A DNA stretch of 64,000 nucleotides from contig NC_092464.1 in NCBI RefSeq assembly GCF_047495875.1, forward strand, positions 27,436,865 through 27,500,864, written 5' to 3'. Made by a program: the position numbers and the translations under genes. Shown piece after piece: positions 62,601 through 64,000 of the stretch. The notes below the pieces were generated by a model that was given only the letters and a program-made list of their open reading frames with translations, made no database searches and was not told the origin of the DNA. The stretch comes from Pithys albifrons albifrons. Taxonomy: Eukaryota > Chordata > Aves > Passeriformes > Thamnophilidae. Numbering within the stretch: position 1 is the first letter of the stretch; every line of letters begins with the position of its first letter.

Positions 62601-64000
62601 ACACAGTTAATGTGATAGTATTAAACACTCCTCAAGTACTTATTTATCAAACCTATGTTCTAAACAATCTGCTAAAATACATTTACTCAGGAGCACATCA
62701 ACATGCTTCTCCCAGACTTTCCTCTTATTCTTCTGACTATATTTCACCAGACTTTCTTTTTTTTTTAAGCATGACATGGCAAAGTTCCTGTCTTTCCACT
62801 GAAAAAGTACTAGATTTGTTGCAGAGATCCTCCATACAGTTCATGCTCAAAAGCTCCCATGTACCCAGAAAGCATGTCCCATAGAACTGATGAGCCGTGT
62901 GAAGGAGCCATTTGTCCTGGATTTTCAGACACCAAATAGCCTAGTCAAACCTATAATTTTTGATTTTAAGTACTTTAGGGCAAAAATCTGTCATTTTAAT
63001 TTGTTGAGAAAGCACCATTCTTTCCTAAGGCAAGGTGTGAATAATATATGACAATTTAAAAAGGAGCTGTTTGCTGTTACTGCTCCTTAAAAACCTCTGG
63101 ATTCTCAGACAAATGAACAAAGTATTCTTAATGCACTCAGGCTATATTTTTAGGTGCAAAGAGAGGACATATACTTTAAAATCTAAAGTTAGTACAAGCT
63201 ACATATTCAGTGTTGTCAACTAAAAATTCGGTCTCATATTATTTGGTACCCTAATGTTATGGCTTATAGACGCAAAGAGTTGCGGTTCTCCCTTTAATTT
63301 CATATAGAGTGCCTAAATCCTATTGTAACTAAGGTGTTATATATAACTCAGTCTTTCATAGATCCACAGTTAAACTTCCCAGTTGCAAAGAAAATCCTCA
63401 AAATAAACCCCAACTTCAAAAAAACAAAGACGCTAAAAAGACTGTGGAAAACAAATAAACAAACAACAAACAAAAAAGAAAAACTACATAAAAAGAGGAA
63501 TTACATTAAATCAATTAATTTCAAAAATAAAATTGTAAACTAGTTTCTTAAATTTATTCAATTTTCATTTTTCTTCAGTAACCATCATCCCATTATGGGC
63601 AAAAAAGGGCATGAATGTAGCATGTTACAGAAATTTTCATAATGCACCAATGATAGTTCTGTAACTTGTAGATGCTGGTGTAAATAAGTTACTACATGTA
63701 TCTATGGGTCCGTATACATGTGTTTCTTCTAGAACATTGCTTGGTTTTCAAAGTGAGCTATTAATTATTATTATTATGTTACTGATTAATTAATCATTAT
63801 CAATTATATGGAATGTGGAATTGCAGAAAAAGCAATACTGCATTTTGGAATAGGTATAAATATAGATACAAACAGACCTCAGAGTGAGCAGAAAGAAATC
63901 ATTAACATTATTCTCCTCCTGGCAAGTAGGAGAAGAAAACTCCCCAATTAACCAAGTTCTCCTGGTGAAGAATTTTGAATACTGATTGCTCATCATGAAA
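62601..64000. other. AT-rich intergenic DNA to the window end, no gene seen
   Basis: Nothing coding recognised. An A-rich low-complexity tract (AAACAAAT-like units) lies at about 63449-63485. Confidence 0.55.

Noticed and set aside
1..64000. CRISPR array, bacterial operon, rRNA or host coding gene
   Set aside because: No spaced direct repeats, no dense coding, no rRNA signature and no conserved exon seen; the repeat content is that of a bird genome.

Overview
The window looks like a vertebrate, almost certainly avian, nuclear intergenic region (a gene desert). The evidence is the repeat content: many CR1 LINE fragments carrying the avian CR1 3' ends, solo LTRs of the avian ERVL and ERVK types, and one tRNA-Ile-headed SINE with a CR1 tail. 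That SINE is of the TguSINE1 type, which I know from passerine birds, so a songbird is the best guess. Family names come from memory of consensus sequences, since no search was run. The DNA is AT-rich, and no open reading frame above about 60 codons resembles a host protein. I found no host gene exon, rRNA, intact tRNA gene or CRISPR array.

Layout. 1-9.4 kb: unique AT-rich DNA with the SINE (4045-4180, minus) and an ERVL solo LTR (7843-8291, plus). 9.4-15.3 kb: a minus-strand CR1 3' end (9409-9980), a plus-strand CR1 ORF2 remnant covering endonuclease and the start of reverse transcriptase (12930-13845), a well-bounded ERVK-type solo LTR with a perfect 6-bp target duplication (14362-15015, minus) and a short CR1 tail (15201-15285). 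15.3-26.5 kb: mostly unique, with a long inverted repeat (20636-20863), a candidate LTR (22132-22509), an old CR1 tail (22975-23165) and a strongly diverged MIR-like SINE (26322-26450). 26.5-39.1 kb: a CR1 at 32270-32592, two head-to-tail CR1 copies (35485-36380), and an old minus-strand CR1 (36935-39090) apparently interrupted by an LTR-retroelement-like segment (about 37600-38545). 39.1-51.1 kb: the longest stretch with no recognised interspersed repeat. 51.1-64 kb: a CR1 3' end (51083-51291), a 5'-rich but internally deleted CR1 with 5'UTR and ORF1 (about 52835-55060), a second ERVL solo LTR in the opposite orientation (58790-59344, minus) and a long CR1 3' fragment (61903-62600, minus).

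No genes here work together as a pathway. The mobile elements are dead copies of interacting parasites: CR1 is the autonomous LINE whose machinery would have copied the SINE through its shared tail, and the solo LTRs are what remains after LTR-LTR recombination of proviruses. The items most worth a second look are the 228-nt foldback at 20.6 kb, the tRNA-Ile/CR1 SINE, the ERVK-type LTR with its compact promoter/polyadenylation layout, the internally deleted CR1 and the MIR-like remnant.
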